A stretch of 64,000 bases of DNA from the NCBI GenBank assembly GCA_947501635.1, contig CANMWT010000002.1, positions 1-64,000 of the forward strand, given 5' to 3'. The notes below the pieces were generated by a model, which saw only the letters and a list, made by a program, of their open reading frames with translations, made no database searches and was not told the DNA's origin. Shown one piece after another: positions 8,097 through 18,027 of the stretch. Within the stretch, counting starts at the first letter, position 1. Every line of letters starts with the position of its first letter. A program made the translations under genes and the position numbers. This DNA is from an uncultured Roseobacter sp. GTDB lineage: Bacteria > Pseudomonadota > Alphaproteobacteria > Rhodobacterales > Rhodobacteraceae.

Positions 8097-9221
8097 TTAC
8101 TTCTTTTCCGAATAGGGGTCGGCAGCATCACGCAGGCCGTCGCCAACAAAGACGAAGGCCAGCACCATGACGATGAAAATCGGGACTGGTATAAAATACC
8201 AATGGTAATTCAGGATGACGTCGACGCGGCGCACGTTCTGCAACAGCACGCCAAGCGAGTTCACCGGGTCCTTCAACCCGAGCCCGATGAAAGACAGCGA
8301 GGTTTCAGCAAGCACCATGTACGGAAACGAGATGACCAGATCGACCAGAATGTATCCGGTGAAGGATGGCAGCAGGTGGCGGCGGATTATTCTGAACGGT
8401 CCTGCGCCGATAAGCTGTGATGCCAGCACATAGTCAGCCGTCTTTTCCGTCATGACATGCGTGCGAATGCGCCGCGCCAGGGTCCCCCACCCCAGGAAAC
8501 CCAGCACGACCGATATAAAGAAAAATCGCGTCTCTGCCGACCATTCATCGGGGATGAAGGCGGCGACAGCCATGAAAAGCGGAATAGTCGGCGTGGTTTT
8601 CGCGGTGTCCATGACCACCTGAAGAACGGTATCCACCCAGCCGCCTAGATAGCCCGATATGCCACCGATTATCAAAGCCAGCACGAACGATATAAGCATA
8701 CCAACCGTGCCGACAGCCAGTGTCACACCGATGGCATGCAAAATTCTCGAGAACATATCCTTGCCCGCAGCGTCTGTGCCAAAGATGTGGATAAAGCCCC
8801 GCTCTACGCCAAAAAGATGCCTGTCCATCTCAATCCCAAAAAGGGTGTAGGCATCGCCTTTGGGTAAAAACACCAGATAGTTGCGTGTATCCGTCGGCCT
8901 TGTCACCCAGCGAAAGTTGGTATCCGCGCCCCGATAGCGCTCAACTTCGTGGATGAACGGGCGCAGGCTGCATCCCGCATCGTCACAAAACTGGGGCAGT
9001 TGCGGCGGGCCGTTCGCATATTCAGCGTTGCGGCCTTCGGCGGTGGGCGCATAAGGCGACAGGAAGGGGGCGAAGACACCGCAGATCAGAAAGACCACAA
9101 GAACCATCGCCGCGATCATGGCTGACTTCTGTCGTTTGAAACGTGCCCATATCAAAGCCCCTTGCGAGGCTGTGTAGTAGGCTTGGGCCTCTTGCATGGA
9201 GTTATTCCGCCATCGCATCAT
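8097..9221 (-). CDS. ABC importer permease, DppC/OppC type
   Basis: A 374-residue inner-membrane protein. The first membrane span (about 35-55) is followed by a long extracytoplasmic insertion to about residue 145 that includes two Cys (CDDAGC), then the GTDAAGKDMFSRI entry motif and the binding-protein-dependent permease core with a GxxLARRIRTHVM EAA-loop region. Such long insertions occur in the subgroup of family-5 importers related to rhizobial AgpC, rather than in classical DppC. The start overlaps the stop of the partner permease (ATGA); Met9, eight codons further in, is an alternative start. Confidence 0.9.
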   Translation of the reverse strand: MMRWRNNSMQEAQAYYTASQGALIWARFKRQKSAMIAAMVLVVFLICGVFAPFLSPYAPTAEGRNAEYANGPPQLPQFCDDAGCSLRPFIHEVERYRGADTNFRWVTRPTDTRNYLVFLPKGDAYTLFGIEMDRHLFGVERGFIHIFGTDAAGKDMFSRILHAIGVTLAVGTVGMLISFVLALIIGGISGYLGGWVDTVLQVVMDTAKTTPTIPLFMAVAAFIPDEWSAETRFFFISVVLGFLGWGTLARRIRTHVMTEKTADYVLASQLIGAGPFRIIRRHLLPSFTGYILVDLVISFPYMVLAETSLSFIGLGLKDPVNSLGVLLQNVRRVDVILNYHWYFIPVPIFIVMVLAFVFVGDGLRDAADPYSEKK

Positions 9222-10228
9222 ACGGCAACCAGGCCGCGCCGCATGCGCGGGTCCAGAACGGCAAGAAGGATATCCGAGAGGAAGTTCAGCAAGACGATCG
9301 ACGTGGTAATCATCAGGATGATCGCACCGGCCAGTTCCTGATCGTTCGATTTTGCAAGCGCTTCAATCAGCAACCCGCCGGCATCTGTCAGGATCAGTAC
9401 CGCGGCCACGATCGGAAGGTCATTGAACACGCGGTTGAGATCGTAACCGACAGAATTGACCAAAGGCCCCATGGCATGACGCGCAGGATAGCGCAGCAAC
9501 AGTCGCCGACCATAAAGCCCGCGCGCGCGCGCGCCCGTGACGTATGTTTTGTTCTTTTCATCCGACATCAGTGCACGGACTGTCTGCAGTTGTATCGCGG
9601 TACTTGACCACGCGAGGATTGCAATCGGAAGCCAAGCGCGGCTCATCATATCTGCGAATTTGGCCCAGGACCACGGGGCGTCGCGATAGTCGTCCGAAAA
9701 CAGACCGGTCATCGTGTCGCCGAAAACCATGGTTGCAAACAGCATGACCAGAAGTGCAAGCAGGAAATTCGGCAGCGCCAATCCCAGATAGCTGAAGATA
9801 CGCAGACCGCTGTCAAACCAGCTGTCGCGCAAAACGGCCGACAGGATGCCGACAGGTATCGCGACGGCATATGTCACAAATAGCGCGCCGAAGGCGAGAA
9901 TGAACGATAGCACCATTTTGTCGCCGATGAGCTTGTCGATGTCCATTCGCCACAGGCAACTTGTCCCAAGATCGAAACGCAAAAAGACGCCCGACACCCA
10001 GCTGCTCCACCGCTCAAGAAAGGGCCTGTCCAAGCCCATCCGCGCTTCTTCGGCCAGAACATCTGCCTCTGAATATGAAACGCCCTGCGTGGCCTTGTAA
10101 GCGATCATGCGTTCCGCGCAGTTCCCGGGAACCATCTCCATCAGGCTGAACACGATGAGCGACACCAGCAGCAAAGTCACCACCGCTGCCACAAACCGCT
10201 TGAGAATGAACAGCAGGAAGCGCGTCAT
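9218..10228 (-). CDS. ABC importer permease, DppB/OppB type
   Basis: A 336-residue membrane protein of the DppB type. The N-terminal span is followed by a periplasmic loop with MGLDRPFLERWSSWVSGVF, then a permease core of five spans. The typical conserved segment YVTGARARGLYGRRLLLRYPARHAMGP contains the EAA-like loop that contacts the ATPase. GGGAGC precedes the ATG. It overlaps the DppC-type gene by 4 bases and lies 44 bases after the binding-protein gene. Confidence 0.92.
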   Translation of the reverse strand: MTRFLLFILKRFVAAVVTLLLVSLIVFSLMEMVPGNCAERMIAYKATQGVSYSEADVLAEEARMGLDRPFLERWSSWVSGVFLRFDLGTSCLWRMDIDKLIGDKMVLSFILAFGALFVTYAVAIPVGILSAVLRDSWFDSGLRIFSYLGLALPNFLLALLVMLFATMVFGDTMTGLFSDDYRDAPWSWAKFADMMSRAWLPIAILAWSSTAIQLQTVRALMSDEKNKTYVTGARARGLYGRRLLLRYPARHAMGPLVNSVGYDLNRVFNDLPIVAAVLILTDAGGLLIEALAKSNDQELAGAIILMITTSIVLLNFLSDILLAVLDPRMRRGLVAV

Positions 10229-10272
10229 ATCCCGGGCTCCCTACTGATGCACTTGCAGGTCGTCTTTCAGCA

Positions 10273-12306
10273 TCACTCTACGAAAAACCATTGTTGTGGC
10301 CTGTAGGAATACACGTGGCGGAATGCCCCCTGCATTTTTGGGAAAACCACATTCTTCAGCTTGTTGGAGCGGTAGATCGGTGTCGGCGCCTCCGTGATGC
10401 CGGTAAAGACAAAGCCTTCTTGCATCAGTTCGATGGCACGGCGGCCCAGTCTTTTGGATTCTTCGGAACCCGGCAGTTGCAACTGCCACGCAAGGATCAC
10501 CTCTTCCAACTCACGCGTCCAAGCCGGCGGCTCCAGACCTTCGGCACCGTTGCTTTCGTTGTAGCGCGCCCAAAGCATGCCGTTCCGCAAGCTGAAAAAG
10601 CTGCCGAAAGGCACAATGAAGTCTTCGGGTGAGGCGAGGACGCTGGGAACCGTTTCGCCTTGGTTCCACAGGTGTACATCTAGCTCGTTGGCGGACTGCG
10701 CCGCACGGTATTCGTCTGACGTTACCTCCTTGAGCGTCGTTTTCACACCGATCGCGTTCCAGTCCTGTGCGATGAATTCCACGGTTGTCGCTGGCATGCC
10801 TTGGGTACCGAACTGAATGTTCAGCGTCAGGTTCTTGCCCGAAGGCAGATCGCGGAAACCGTCGCCGTCCTGATCCACAAACCCAAGTTCATCGAGCGTC
10901 GCTTTGGCCTTTTCAGGCGCATACTCGATCGCGTAATTCACCTGATCTTCGGTCGCAAAAGCGGGCACCGGATCAAACCCGACATACTGGCGGACGCGGC
11001 CAAGGTCGAAGTTGACGACTGAATTGATCTCATCGCGGTTGATGGCGTGGCTCATTGCGACCCGGAAATCACGATTGCCGAACAAGGCGCGTTTCTCTTC
11101 GTCATCCGGCGTGAGATTGAAACCAATCACGTGCATCCCGTTCTTGGGGCGCAGGACGACCTCGTAATCGCCCTTTTCCTGGTTATCCAGAAGCGTCGGC
11201 AGGTCGGGCAAAGACATAGAGTGCCCTTTGTAGTCAGCTTCTCCGTTAATGAGCCGCAGTACCCGAACTTCGTTATCAGGAATGTAGCGTTCATCAATTT
11301 CGTTGATGTAGGGCAGTTGGTTACCGGCGGTGTCTACCATGTGGAAATAGGGATTGGCGACCAGCCTGCGCCCTTCCGATGTCTCTTCCGCGATCAAAAA
11401 GCTTTCAAGGGTCGGCACGACCGCAGCGGGCAGTGCAGGGATCTTCGCCGGATCTTTCATCATCAGCGTGGGTACGTCTTTCCAGTCAGACCCGCCGTAG
11501 TAGGCAGCAATCACATCATAGCCGCTTTCAAAACCCGCAGCCTGTGCCAACTTGTCTGCATCCGGATTTACCCGTGGATGGAACTGGCCCAGAAAGTGCT
11601 TTGGCTGAAAAGGTTGGGCGTAGTCGTCTCCGAAGGCCGCCAACAGGCCGGGACGGGGGGCCGCCATACGGAAAACGACGGTATGATCGTCCAGCGCTTC
11701 AACCTCGAAGGTTTCGCCTCCAGTGCGCCAGATACCACGCACTTTTTCCACCACATTTTCGTCGAGCAGCATGTCATGATACCAAAACTCCACGTCATGC
11801 GCGGTGAACGGATGGCCGTCTGACCATTTGTGACCCTTGCGCAGGAAAAATGTCAGCTCAGTGAAATCGTCATTCCATGACCAGCCTTTTGCGATGTTTG
11901 GAACGATCGTTTCCAGATCGTCCGAATACCGCACCAAGTTAACCTGACGCATGGACAGGATTTCCCCTGTGCCACTTTCGGTGGAGTTTGCCATGACCCG
12001 CAATCTGCCGCCATACTGACCGATCTGCTCGTAGGGGGCGACAACAAGCGGCTCATCCGGGAGACGCTCTGCCACTGGTGGCAAATCGGTAGGGTTGCCT
12101 ACAAGTCGCGCATTCAATGCGCTGACATCCGGATTTTCGCTGAACGCCAGTGTGCAGCCTGCCGCCTGTTCGAATTCCGCAAGCTCGAATTGTTGCGGAA
12201 ATGCGCCTTGCAAACCCATATCGTTCGCAACCGTGACGGCGGGACAGGATGCAGAGGCCACCACCGGCGCGACAGTAAAAGCAATACCAAGTAAAAATCT
12301 GTTCAT
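10273..12306 (-). CDS. family-5 extracellular solute-binding protein of ABC importer
   Basis: About 677 residues, larger than typical DppA/OppA. The ATG at 12306 opens a clear Sec signal peptide (MNRFLLGIAF, cleavage near ASA-SCPA). The SBP_bac_5 fold is visible: GWSWNDDFTELTFFLRKGHKWSDGHPFTAHDVEFWY, then NRDEIN and the C-terminal PIYRSNKL region. The size and the AgpC-like permease partner suggest the subgroup containing rhizobial alpha-galactoside and opine importers, so the ligand may be an oligosaccharide or modified peptide; it cannot be read from sequence. First gene of the operon ending at 5059. The longer frame to 12441 has no signal peptide in the right place. Confidence 0.92.
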   Translation of the reverse strand: MNRFLLGIAFTVAPVVASASCPAVTVANDMGLQGAFPQQFELAEFEQAAGCTLAFSENPDVSALNARLVGNPTDLPPVAERLPDEPLVVAPYEQIGQYGGRLRVMANSTESGTGEILSMRQVNLVRYSDDLETIVPNIAKGWSWNDDFTELTFFLRKGHKWSDGHPFTAHDVEFWYHDMLLDENVVEKVRGIWRTGGETFEVEALDDHTVVFRMAAPRPGLLAAFGDDYAQPFQPKHFLGQFHPRVNPDADKLAQAAGFESGYDVIAAYYGGSDWKDVPTLMMKDPAKIPALPAAVVPTLESFLIAEETSEGRRLVANPYFHMVDTAGNQLPYINEIDERYIPDNEVRVLRLINGEADYKGHSMSLPDLPTLLDNQEKGDYEVVLRPKNGMHVIGFNLTPDDEEKRALFGNRDFRVAMSHAINRDEINSVVNFDLGRVRQYVGFDPVPAFATEDQVNYAIEYAPEKAKATLDELGFVDQDGDGFRDLPSGKNLTLNIQFGTQGMPATTVEFIAQDWNAIGVKTTLKEVTSDEYRAAQSANELDVHLWNQGETVPSVLASPEDFIVPFGSFFSLRNGMLWARYNESNGAEGLEPPAWTRELEEVILAWQLQLPGSEESKRLGRRAIELMQEGFVFTGITEAPTPIYRSNKLKNVVFPKMQGAFRHVYSYRPQQWFFVE

Positions 12307-12954
12307 GGGGCAATCCAGTTCTCTATCGTTAATGTTTGCTAACACAGCCATTAAATTGGCACTTAGGGTACGATACTCAAAATCGTGCTTTTCGCTAAGG
12401 AATGTTTGGTTTTTTTCGGGCGCGCGGCGATCAACGCTCAAAAAAGTGGAACACGCGGCGGTTTGTCAGACCGCGTTCGGCGTTCGGCCGCGTTGTTTCT
12501 ACTTCCTGTCGCTGATCGTGAGAATCAGTAAGGAATGTATTCTTGTCAGTGTATTAAGGTTGTTTTTCTTGCCGATATCTGATGGCCGAACGGCGTGTTT
12601 CGCCTGCTCATGCCAAGCACTATACTCAACGGTATTCGTGTACTCGGTGCCCCCGGTCAGTACCTTTGTAAAGAAGAAACCGAATGCAGCGCAGGCTACC
12701 GTCGACACCGAAACAAAAAGGTTAATTATCTTTAAACTGTTTCTTATCGCTACTCGAATCGCGTAGCCGGTTTACGTTTCCTCAACCTTGAGCAATTTTC
12801 GTTTTCCAACCTTCGGAGCATGTGCCACACTCCGGTAGCGACGTGCCAACCCCTTTTGGTTAAGGTCGCAGGTTAGTGAGTGAACTGCACGCATCAGGCG
12901 GCAGTCTGTTTTGCAAGTATGACGCGAAAGCGAAGAAAAGGGCCGACGAGCGCA
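12307..12954. other. divergent intergenic region between importer operon and ABC exporter
   Basis: About 650 bases, AT-rich at 12320-12420, that must hold the promoter of the leftward importer operon and that of the rightward exporter. Frames inside it (for example 12499-12708 minus) have no ribosome binding site or recognisable product. The exporter may begin earlier than annotated, at the GTG at 12880 or the ATG at 12919. Confidence 0.5.
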
Positions 12955-14829
12955 ATGGCTGGCACAAATAAGAAGCATACGAAAGAAGCCAAGCTGTCCG
13001 CGCTGTCAAGCCGTACCGTTTGGCAGCGCGCTTTGGGAATACTGAGCGAAAAAGAAAAAAAACAGGCCGTGCTTGTGTTTGCTGCAAGTGTTCTGGCCGC
13101 GACATTTGCAGCTCTTGGTGTCGGATCCATCATGCCGTTTCTGGCCGTCCTTGGTAATCCGGACATGATTCAGGATGTAGACCTGCTGCGCCGGTTATAC
13201 GATTGGTTCGGCTTTCAATCCTCCTACACCTTCCTGATTGCGCTTGGCATTGGGTCGCTGGTTTTCATCATAATCTCCAACCTAGTGCAGATCCTGAACA
13301 CATATGTCAGCGTAAAATTTACGACGATGCTGCAGTATTCGATCAGTGTTCGGTTGTTTTCCAACTACATGAACCGCCCCTATGAATTCTTCCTCGATAA
13401 CCACTCCGGTGACATGAGCTCGAATATTCTGTCAGAGTCGAGTTATGTGGTTTCGATGTTTTTCAGGCAGGTGACCAGCCTCGCCTCGGCGCTTCTTACC
13501 ACGGTGGCTATGCTTGTGCTGGTGATGGTCATCAATCCAGTTGTGTCAATTCTGTCGATCCTTCTGATTGGGGGTGCGTACCTTCTGAGTTACCTGTCCA
13601 CACGGAACTTCATCGAAGAGCAGGGTCGACGGCGTTCCGTGGCGAACAGTGAACGGCACTCAGTCGCCAGCGATGCACTTGTGGGGATCAAAGATGTCAA
13701 GATAAACGGGGCGGAATCGTATTTTTTTACGAAGTTCCTGGAACCGGCATATAGGATTGCGCAGGGCCAGATATGGCTCTCTCTTATCTCTGAAATCCCG
13801 CGCTACGTCATCTTCACCATTGCCTTTGGTGGCGTCATTATCCTGTGTCTGAGCTTTATCGAGCCGACTGCTTTGGAAAGTCAAAATCCGGTTGGTGGCA
13901 TCCTGCCCGTGCTAGGCGTATTTGCTCTTGCTGCGCAAAGAACGTTGCCGGAGATGCAAAAGATTTATCATGCGTTGAGCTCGCTCAGTTTTGGCGTCAC
14001 AGCAGTGGAGCGTGTCGCTTCCGGTTTGGCTGTTGATGCCCGGAGCGGGTCTTTCAGTACTGCGAAGGCGGTCAAAAAACTGCCTGTCCGCAATAGTCTT
14101 CAGCTTGAGAATGTCTCCTATGCGTACCCGGGATCGACTGGGAAGGGGATCAAGGATATCTCGGTAACGATTGCCGCCGGTGACCGGATAGGGATTGTCG
14201 GCAGTACGGGCGCGGGTAAGACGACGCTCGCGGACATTGTTCTTGGCGTGCTGATCCCGACACAAGGCCGGATCCTCGTGGACGGTACGGAAATCACCGC
14301 GGACAACAAGCGCGAATGGCTCAGGTCGGTGGGCTATGTGCCGCAGGAAATATTTGTTCTTGATGCGACAATTGCCGAAAACATCGCTTTCGGTGTGCCA
14401 CCCGAAGAGATCGACATGGCCCGTGTGCACACTGTCGCCGCCACTGCGCAACTCACACAGTTTGTCGAGACAGAAATGCCGCAAGGCTTCGAGACCCGAG
14501 TTGGCGAGCGTGGCGTGCGTTTGTCTGGGGGGCAACGACAACGCTTGGGGATTGCGCGTGCGCTTTACAACGACGCCGATCTGATCGTGTTTGATGAAGC
14601 CACCAGTGCGTTGGATAATCTGACAGAAAACGAGTTGATCTCAGCAATCAACGGTTTGCCCGGCGATAAGACAATCCTGATGATTGCGCATCGGCTCAGC
14701 ACGGTCAGAGAGTGCGACTCAATACTGTATCTTGAAGCGAACCACCTGCTCGCACAGGGCAACTGGGATGATCTGGTAGAGACCTGTGCGCCATTCCGAC
14801 AGGTGGTAAAGATAGGGCGCGCCGGCTGA
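12955..14829 (+). CDS. ABC exporter, fused permease and ATPase (PglK/MsbA-like)
   Basis: About 624 residues: a six-span membrane domain (about 50-330) followed by an ABC ATPase with Walker A GSTGAGKTTLA (about 415), Q-loop GYVPQEIF, signature LSGGQRQRLG (about 522), Walker B LIVFDEATSALD and the H-loop MIAHRLSTV. The architecture is that of half-size exporters that flip lipid-linked sugars or lipids; the LYDWFGF-type N-terminal segment resembles the PglK flippase group. It neighbours a glycosyltransferase and nucleotide-sugar genes, so export of a glycan or glycolipid is likely. The start is uncertain: the ATG at 12955 was chosen because the cytosolic N-terminus is then of normal length. Confidence 0.85.
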   Translation: MAGTNKKHTKEAKLSALSSRTVWQRALGILSEKEKKQAVLVFAASVLAATFAALGVGSIMPFLAVLGNPDMIQDVDLLRRLYDWFGFQSSYTFLIALGIGSLVFIIISNLVQILNTYVSVKFTTMLQYSISVRLFSNYMNRPYEFFLDNHSGDMSSNILSESSYVVSMFFRQVTSLASALLTTVAMLVLVMVINPVVSILSILLIGGAYLLSYLSTRNFIEEQGRRRSVANSERHSVASDALVGIKDVKINGAESYFFTKFLEPAYRIAQGQIWLSLISEIPRYVIFTIAFGGVIILCLSFIEPTALESQNPVGGILPVLGVFALAAQRTLPEMQKIYHALSSLSFGVTAVERVASGLAVDARSGSFSTAKAVKKLPVRNSLQLENVSYAYPGSTGKGIKDISVTIAAGDRIGIVGSTGAGKTTLADIVLGVLIPTQGRILVDGTEITADNKREWLRSVGYVPQEIFVLDATIAENIAFGVPPEEIDMARVHTVAATAQLTQFVETEMPQGFETRVGERGVRLSGGQRQRLGIARALYNDADLIVFDEATSALDNLTENELISAINGLPGDKTILMIAHRLSTVRECDSILYLEANHLLAQGNWDDLVETCAPFRQVVKIGRAG

Positions 14830-14893
14830 AGAAATATTTCCTGTACGGTCAATTCCGACCGTTATTCCGAAAAGAATTCACTACCAAAGGATT

Positions 14894-15940
14894 TTGCCTA
14901 GTTTGAACATTTCCCCTCAGAAAGTGGTGAGTAAACTAAAGTATATGGTAAAGCGGAACGCTGATTTGCGTTACGTCGCTAAAGCATTCACGCATGTGAG
15001 CGGCCCGAAGTTTCAAGAGGTCGGTGACGACGAGGTCGTTTTGCTGACGGTCGGCTACAATGTGTCGAGCTGGATTGAGACTTTCTTCGAACAACATCAG
15101 AGATTGGGCGCCCGTCACTACCTTTACGTCGACAACGGGTCGACGGATGACTCAATCGCGAAGGCGCAAAAACTCCCCAACATGACCGTCGCGTCTTGCG
15201 ACGTAAGTTTCGCGAGGTATCAACGACAGATACGCATGTTGAGCACGCGGCTGTATCACCGTGGGGGCTGGCGACTCATGCTGGATGCGGACGAGATTTT
15301 TGACTACCCCAATTCAAACGACATTCGGTTGCCGCAACTGACAAACATGCTGACCAAGCGCGGCTATACCGGCGTTGTTGCGCAGTCGCTTGATATGTTC
15401 CCGGCTGGCGAGCTGGCAAACCATTTCGACGATAGTCTTGAGCAGGCAATTGAAGCTTTTCGCCACTACAGCCTTTCGGGAATTTCAACGCGTGACTATC
15501 ACGATCCGTCTGGGCTGGTGTGGTTTCTCAAGCAAAATCGTATAACCAATTCCGACATCAAACTGCTTTTTGGCGGAATACGTGCAACCGCTTTTGGTGA
15601 GAACTGTATGCTGACCAAACATCCCTTGGTTAAGATGTTACCGGAAGTCAGCCCAATGTTGCACCCGCATATCTCTACGGGGCTGCGCTGTGCAGACTTT
15701 AGCGCACTGATAAAGCATTACAAATTCTCAGGAGGCTATCAGAACCGTGAAGCCTCGCAGCTGTCTGCCCGCAGCAGAAGCAATATTGAAGAGTTGAAGG
15801 CGCGCCGCGTGGTTCTGGGTCAGAACCCTGAATTGAAGCTCTGCAATGAAGACTCTTTGTCAGATCCAACACCTGAAAGCTTGCTTGAAAAAGGCTTCCT
15901 GGTTGCAAGCCCTGCCGCTCGAGAAGCGTTGGGTCTCTAA
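14894..15940 (+). CDS. glycosyltransferase family 2-like protein (Glyco_tranf_2_4 type)
   Basis: About 348 residues. The segment VVLLTVGYNVSSWIETFFEQHQRLG, then YVDNGSTDDS and LMLDADEIFDYP with a DxD metal-binding motif, are characteristic of the DUF4922/Glyco_tranf_2_4 type of nucleotide-sugar transferases. It follows the ABC exporter on the same strand after 65 bases and probably forms a unit with it. The reading begins at non-ATG codons: TTG at 14894 or 14903 after AAAGG, while the first ATG is at 14945, so the exact start is open. The sugar donor is unknown. Confidence 0.75.
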   Translation: MPSLNISPQKVVSKLKYMVKRNADLRYVAKAFTHVSGPKFQEVGDDEVVLLTVGYNVSSWIETFFEQHQRLGARHYLYVDNGSTDDSIAKAQKLPNMTVASCDVSFARYQRQIRMLSTRLYHRGGWRLMLDADEIFDYPNSNDIRLPQLTNMLTKRGYTGVVAQSLDMFPAGELANHFDDSLEQAIEAFRHYSLSGISTRDYHDPSGLVWFLKQNRITNSDIKLLFGGIRATAFGENCMLTKHPLVKMLPEVSPMLHPHISTGLRCADFSALIKHYKFSGGYQNREASQLSARSRSNIEELKARRVVLGQNPELKLCNEDSLSDPTPESLLEKGFLVASPAAREALGL

Positions 15941-15966
15941 CGTCACGTGCGGTTAGACAGATGCGC

Positions 15967-17544
15967 CTATTCTGTCGTGGGTGTCTCCACCTTTTTGCTG
16001 TAGACGAGTTCGGGCTGTACGGCGGTGTTCACGAAGGCATAGGCGCCTGCAGGCCCGTATACCGGTACCGTCGTATCTTTTTCAGGGTTGTTAGCGAAAG
16101 CCCTGCGCCAGCCTAGCAGTTTGCCTGTGTCGTCGTAGATGGCGCTGTCGGACCATTTGGCGAACCAGTACAGGACTGGGTCAAAGTATGTGTTTGAACT
16201 TACCGAATCGTAGTCGATCCGCGAGAGCTGCGGCGTATCCCCTTGCCTTTGCAGGTATGTCCGCTTTTGGTGCGCTGGAAAGGTAATCGAGATCACCGCA
16301 GGCGCGCTTAGCCCATCGCCGTTGCTGGCAAAAACGCCAATATCAACGCGCGCGCTCTCGCGGCTTTGCAGGGCACGCTCTGACACAACCGGAACGCTGA
16401 AAGGATCATGCCAATCAATCGAAATACGGGCGTTCTGGCTCCGGTCTCCAAATGGCTCAATGCTTACTTTCGAAGGGTCGCCTTGAAACAGATGCCATGC
16501 AAAAGTAATCGGCCGACCGGTCGGATCCTTCGTGTCTTCGGCGGAGACAACAATTTCTTTTCTGCCTTCAAAACCCCGCCAGATGCGCGCGATTGCCGAA
16601 GGCGTGTCGAACAGTGCCTCATCCAATCCGGCCAGACCGGCGCGTCGTGTGAAATCTTCAGATATGACCTTGATAAGCACCATCGCCTGCACGTTTTCAG
16701 GCCGCAGAGAGCCCGCCTGCGCGACCATGCTGCCTGGTCTGAGGTCGTCGCCTTGCAACACCGGACGGTGTGCTACTCCGCTAAAGTAATCGGAGGGTGT
16801 CACGACATGTCTGAGGTTTCTGCGCAAGATCATATGAATCGTCGGCGATACAAGCCCGTGCTCTTTCATAAACTTAAGCGTATCGGAAGGCAGTGCTGCC
16901 AGCGTTGCCGCCACGGCCCGCAAAAAGGGCTGGTCCGACCCCGACGATCCCTGACTAACCAAATGATAGGGCCAGTGCGCCGGATACTTGTCCACGCTGT
17001 CGTAGTCGCGATGCTCGGGGTAGATGTAGATATGGTTGTTGCTGTACAGCCACGCGCTGGAGGCGGCGGCTTCGTCGGATGTCATCGCGATGCGGGGAAT
17101 GCTGCGCGCATAAGGCCCACCGGTTATCGCTGTGGAAGAATTGCCAAACACAACGCCCGGATAGAGGATCGAACGCGCAAGGCCATAGTCGAGCCCCATT
17201 GATTGTAACCTGGGGCCGTACGCAACGCGGTGCAATCTGGGATACAGGTCTTGTTTCAGGTCGGAATGCCCCCGATCCCGATTGTCATACAGAATGCCCT
17301 GAAACCCGTTGGCAATACCCCGCCCATGCAACAGGCGCAGCACCCTTGATGCTGAATCCGTCGCGGTTTCCGCTACAACAGGCAGGGCGCTGTCTTGAAC
17401 GGGCAGGGTGACCCCGGCCGCAATCCATCTGTCACCGGACACCTTTTGCAGATCCGAAAAGCGAACAGACACCTCTTCCGCCGCCAATGGGTATGCGACG
17501 GTACAAAAGACAGCCAGAAAAATGGTCGTTGCGATCCTGAACAT
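15967..17544 (-). CDS. secreted protein of unknown function with Ig/PKD-like C-terminal domain
   Basis: About 525 residues. The ATG at 17544 opens a Sec signal peptide (MFRIATTIFLAVFCTVAYPLAA). I do not recognise the family. The N-terminal two thirds contain conserved-looking stretches rich in aromatic and charged residues (SSAWLYSNNHIYIYPEHRDYD, LVSQGSSGSDQPFL). The segment around residues 330-430 (TGRPITFAWHLFQGDP, RVDIGVFASNGDGLSAPAVIS) looks like a beta-sandwich of the PKD/Ig kind. A periplasmic or surface role near polysaccharide genes is inference only. It faces the glycosyltransferase gene tail to tail with a 26-base gap. Confidence 0.6.
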   Translation of the reverse strand: MFRIATTIFLAVFCTVAYPLAAEEVSVRFSDLQKVSGDRWIAAGVTLPVQDSALPVVAETATDSASRVLRLLHGRGIANGFQGILYDNRDRGHSDLKQDLYPRLHRVAYGPRLQSMGLDYGLARSILYPGVVFGNSSTAITGGPYARSIPRIAMTSDEAAASSAWLYSNNHIYIYPEHRDYDSVDKYPAHWPYHLVSQGSSGSDQPFLRAVAATLAALPSDTLKFMKEHGLVSPTIHMILRRNLRHVVTPSDYFSGVAHRPVLQGDDLRPGSMVAQAGSLRPENVQAMVLIKVISEDFTRRAGLAGLDEALFDTPSAIARIWRGFEGRKEIVVSAEDTKDPTGRPITFAWHLFQGDPSKVSIEPFGDRSQNARISIDWHDPFSVPVVSERALQSRESARVDIGVFASNGDGLSAPAVISITFPAHQKRTYLQRQGDTPQLSRIDYDSVSSNTYFDPVLYWFAKWSDSAIYDDTGKLLGWRRAFANNPEKDTTVPVYGPAGAYAFVNTAVQPELVYSKKVETPTTE

Positions 17545-17679
17545 GAACAAACCATCATGCGTTTCACGGTTTGTAACCTTGTAGCGGTATCGCGCCTGCG
17601 CAGTCCACTTTTGCGAATTGAAATTGTCAGTACTGCCGCGTGACGTTTGAAGGGCGCTGCGTGTTTCGGCGTTCGTAAC

Positions 17680-17715
17680 AAAAAAGGCACCGGTGCGCCG
17701 TCGCACCCGATGCCC
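17680..17715 (-). terminator. intrinsic terminator after the 33-codon ORF
   Basis: On the minus strand GGGCATCGGGTGCG pairs with CGCACCGGTGCC (one bulge, one wobble) and is followed by six T. The 3' arm and T run are the same as in the terminators at 40801-40833 and, nearly, 36640-36670. Confidence 0.75.
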
Positions 17716-17743
17716 TTCGGTCTGGTCGTATTGTCGTCGCGCT

Positions 17744-17845
17744 TTAGCGGTAGCCGTTCACGCGCGTCTGGATGTTGTGGCACAGCGCTATGGTCTTCAA
17801 AACTTCGGCGCTGATTTTGCGGATTGCTTTGTTACCTGAATGCAT
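17744..17845 (-). CDS. 33-residue small protein, family copy 1
   Basis: A 33-codon frame (begins MHSGNKAIRK, ends QTRVNGYR) behind a perfect AGGAGG ribosome binding site, with its own intrinsic terminator 28 bases after the stop. A second ORF of exactly 33 codons at 40859-40960 shares 12 of 33 positions (K6, E14, K17, I19, A20, C22, Q26, R28, V29, N30, Y32 and Met1), the same ribosome binding site and almost the same terminator. Conservation of reading frame, length and signals argues that it is translated. No membrane segment; basic and possibly helical with a single Cys. Function unknown. Confidence 0.6.
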   Translation of the reverse strand: MHSGNKAIRKISAEVLKTIALCHNIQTRVNGYR

Positions 17846-18027
17846 GTCTCACGTCCTCCTTGTGTGATCCACTCTGGCAGATTTCCAGCCCCCAGGCTGT
17901 GAAGCAGATTACACCGGTGACATTTTTTGCAAAATTTCTGGGTTCAGGGCGCAGTTTTTCGGAGGCGTGACGGGCGGGCAGGTCTCAACACAGTGCCTAT
18001 TGAGCAAATTGTCCCGTTCCACGCCTA

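Noticed and set aside
12499-12708. 69-codon minus-strand frame in the region before the ABC exporter
   Set aside because: No ribosome binding site or family pattern; lies in a divergent promoter region.
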